Source: an uncultured Mucilaginibacter sp.
Lineage (GTDB): Bacteria; Bacteroidota; Bacteroidia; Sphingobacteriales; Sphingobacteriaceae
Direction of reading: 5' to 3'
DNA: 6,366 nucleotides
Assembly: GCA_903885865.1 (NCBI GenBank)
Contig: CAISKH010000166.1
Span: forward strand, 1-6,366
Shown: piece after piece, positions 6,033 through 6,366 of the stretch
Numbering within the stretch: the first letter of the stretch is position 1
How the letters are laid out: each line of letters starts with the position of its first letter
Made by a program: the position numbers and the translations under genes
Notes under the pieces: model-generated
Databases searched by the model: none
Told to the model about the DNA's origin: nothing
The model's input: the letters and a program-made list of their open reading frames with translations, nothing else

Positions 6033-6366
6033 TTAATAATCATCTTCATCATACCCTATTGCTTCCCGGTAAACGGTCTGCAGTTCTGAAAAAGCATGCT
6101 TATCGCGTTTCTCTTTGGTTATTTGCATACCCTTTTCATAAATATTAATGGCATCCTGCTTTCGGCCAAGCGCCTCGTATAATTTCCCTAAATGATAGTA
6201 AGTACCAACATAGCTGGGGTGGTTGTTAATAAGATCCTCGTAATACAAGAGCGCTTTATCGGGCTGGTTTAAACGGAGATACTCCGTTGCTAACGCGTAT
6301 TTTAAAAATTCGTCTTCGGGCTCATTCCTTATAAATTCCAGTAGTTTATCCAATCTGCTTATCTCC
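6033..6366 (-). CDS. Small tetratricopeptide repeat protein (5' end at window edge)
   Basis: Cytoplasmic TPR protein of about 106-111 residues, with no signal peptide. Counting from the TTG at 6353, TPR1 is about 14-47 (E-F-L-K-Y-A-L-A-T-E-Y-L-R-L, A-L-L-Y-Y-E-D-L-I, H-P) and TPR2 about 48-81 (T-Y-Y-H-L-G-K-L-Y-E-A-L-G, A-I-N-I-Y-E-K-G). A capping helix lies at about 84-98, and the tail is acidic (Y-D-E-D-D-Y). TPRs give protein-protein binding; the partner is unknown. The start is unclear. The frame stays open through codons E-I-S-R upstream of that TTG, and the base before GAG is a G, so an ATG straddling the right edge would give M-E-I-S-R-L-D-K. Alternatively GGAG at 6366-6363 could act as a Shine-Dalgarno for the TTG, 9 nt away. 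I favour the upstream ATG. It reads toward chrA across a 120-bp gap filled mostly by the palindrome. Confidence 0.82.
   Translation of the reverse strand, partial: EISRLDKLLEFIRNEPEDEFLKYALATEYLRLNQPDKALLYYEDLINNHPSYVGTYYHLGKLYEALGRKQDAINIYEKGMQITKEKRDKHAFSELQTVYREAIGYDEDDY

Noticed and set aside
1..6366. CRISPR array, tRNA or rRNA genes, insertion sequence, phage or defence genes
   Set aside because: No regularly spaced repeats, no cloverleaf-like or rRNA-like sequence, and no transposase, integrase or known defence domain among the coding frames.

Overview
The window looks like chromosomal DNA from a Bacteroidota bacterium, most likely a soil or plant-associated Sphingobacteriaceae of the Mucilaginibacter/Pedobacter type. 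This rests on the moderate-to-low GC, A-rich leaders with few strong Shine-Dalgarno sequences, signal peptides ending in A-Q (typical of the phylum), a secreted TonB-C/MORN-type protein, and an intergenic palindrome built on TGTCATTTCGAA...GAGAAATCT. The genus is a guess from gene character, not a database match.

Layout. Bases 1-623 (+) hold the C-terminal two-thirds of a GlxA-type AraC regulator, cut by the left edge. It converges with a minus-strand cluster reading right to left: a secreted alpha-amino-acid ester hydrolase/CocE-like enzyme (3958-2090), a small YCII/DGPF-family protein only 15 bp after it (2074-1691), and, after a further 68 bp, a periplasmic protein with MORN-like repeats and a TonB C-terminal domain (1622-651). 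An AT-rich 187-bp divergent region (3959-4145) separates this cluster from a plus-strand orphan, a small secreted protein of unknown function (4146-4682). That gene converges with a full-length two-domain ChrA chromate transporter (5912-4713, minus). An 89-bp long-arm inverted repeat (5929-6017) lies between chrA and a TPR protein (6366-6033, minus) that probably begins just beyond the right edge.

How the genes work together. The hydrolase and YCII genes probably form one transcription unit, possibly including the TonB-C gene. There is no sign of a larger pathway. The regulator's target is not evident, chrA has no chrB neighbour, and the TPR protein is a generic scaffold.

I see no CRISPR array, tRNA, rRNA, transposase or recognisable defence system, and no undescribed multi-gene system. 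The points most worth following are the palindrome, the carboxylate cluster of the hydrolase, the orphan secreted protein, and a predicted terminator encoded antisense within the 3' end of chrA. No gene-free stretch exceeds 300 bases.
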